Assembly: GCA_049515175.1 (NCBI GenBank) | Contig: JBEKUI010000102.1 | Coordinates: 1-13,885, forward strand | Direction: 5' to 3' | DNA: 13,885 nucleotides | From: JACQNR01 sp049515175 | Lineage (GTDB): Bacteria > Acidobacteriota > Terriglobia > UBA7540 | Shown here: positions 13,370 through 13,885 of the stretch, one piece after another | How positions within the stretch are numbered: the first letter of the stretch is position 1 | Layout: each line of letters begins with the position of its first letter | Notes under the pieces: generated by a model | Database searches by the model: none | Told to the model about the DNA's origin: nothing | What the model saw: only the letters and a program-made list of their open reading frames with translations | Position numbers and translations under genes: made by a program

Positions 13370-13885
13370 ATGCGCGAATTTCCCTCGCCGTCCGAAATCC
13401 TCAAGCTCTTTGAGGAGAACCCGCACAAAACGTTTCGCCTGCGCGAAATCGTTCTCGAGCTCGGGCTGCGCTCGAGCCAGGCGCGCGAGCTGAAGAGCGC
13501 GCTGAAGGACTTGGCGCGGCGCCGCAAGATCGCCTGCCTCAAGAAAAGCCATTTTGCTTTGATGCCGGCCGACCATCGTCCCGCCGTGCCCGCACGCGAG
13601 CATCGTCGCGGTGAGGGAGGCGGGGCGGGCGAGGCACGCGGACCAGCCCGCAGCGAGGGGCGCAAGTTAGTCTCCGGCCGCCTCATCGGCCATCGCGACG
13701 GCTACGGATTCGTTGTACCCGACCAGCCCATGGGTGCAACCGGACAAGACATTTTCATTCCAGCGAACGGCATGGGCTCGGCGCTGCACGGCGACCGCGT
13801 GGATGTGCACGTCGTGCGCGCCAAGGCCGACGGCCGCCTCGAGGGCCGTGTGGTCACGGTCCGCGACCGCGCGCAGAAAACCGTG
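13370..13885 (+). CDS. rnr: Ribonuclease R, 5' part (runs off window)
   Basis: A 172-codon fragment starting at ATG 13370 (GGAGAAG three bases upstream), in frame to the end of the window with no stop. Residues 8-65 form a winged-helix RNA-binding domain (SEILKLFEENPHKTFRLREI and LKSALKDLARRRKIACLKK). A charged Gly/Arg/Glu linker follows (70-98). The first cold-shock domain runs from VSGRLIGHRDGYGFVVPD (101-118) through DIFIP (127-131) and ALHGDRVDVHVV (138-149). This is the N-terminal order of RNase R, a 3'-5' exoribonuclease of about 700-850 aa that degrades structured RNA. The catalytic RNB and S1 domains lie beyond the window. RNase II usually lacks the winged helix, so RNase R is favoured. 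Confidence 0.9.
   Translation, partial: MREFPSPSEILKLFEENPHKTFRLREIVLELGLRSSQARELKSALKDLARRRKIACLKKSHFALMPADHRPAVPAREHRRGEGGGAGEARGPARSEGRKLVSGRLIGHRDGYGFVVPDQPMGATGQDIFIPANGMGSALHGDRVDVHVVRAKADGRLEGRVVTVRDRAQKTV

Noticed and set aside
1..13885. CRISPR arrays, insertion sequences, att sites or phage genes
   Set aside because: No regularly spaced repeats, transposase, integrase or target duplications were seen. The tRNA-Leu 3' end is not duplicated elsewhere in the window as far as I could tell by eye.

Overview
The window is GC-rich bacterial chromosome. Its gene content would fit an Acidobacteriota-like or other deep soil or sediment bacterium: a SufS-like class V aminotransferase, a membrane-anchored TPR protein, a YwrD-like gamma-glutamyltransferase, and a tRNA with encoded CCA. 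That placement is an inference from gene style. No marker gene fixes the taxon.

Layout. On the minus strand at the left are a MEDS-domain sensory protein (189-893) and, just upstream of it, a truncated glutamate dehydrogenase (944-1342) that keeps only the dimerisation and substrate-lysine half. A non-coding stretch of about 400 bp follows. The plus strand then carries a compact operon (1745-6759): a 68-aa Cys-containing zinc-ribbon-like protein, a NuoE-like [2Fe-2S] subunit, a NuoF-like FMN/NADH subunit with an extra C-terminal 2x[4Fe-4S] domain, a NuoG/HoxU-like Fe-S subunit, and a stand-alone FMN-binding glutamate-synthase-type domain protein. Convergent to it is thiD (6768-7622), with a near-consensus promoter. 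Next comes a minus-strand operon for three predicted envelope proteins: TPR protein, YHS-domain protein, and an exported protein of unknown function (9817 down to 7730). Divergent from that is a cysteine-desulfurase-like gene (9985-11238), followed by tRNA-Leu(CAG) (11408-11494). A secreted gamma-glutamyltransferase (minus, 11549-13258) and the 5' end of rnr (RNase R, from 13370, cut by the window edge) complete the window.

Most interesting unit. The NuoE/NuoF/NuoG-like trio has the domain architecture of the proposed electron-bifurcating core called BfuABC (the HydABC-like family). Its partner here is not a hydrogenase or formate dehydrogenase but a GltS-type FMN protein. That protein has no glutaminase domain, lacks the usual 3Fe-4S cysteine signature, and has its own N-terminal four-cysteine motif. 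I infer a soluble complex coupling NAD(H), probably ferredoxin, and a GltS-type reaction (reductive amination of 2-oxoglutarate or an analogue). The iron-sulfur subunit is itself odd: the His/Cys cluster segment is missing and there is a new six-Cys C-terminal motif. The decayed glutamate dehydrogenase beside the operon may mean the operon replaced or bypassed it, but this is speculation.
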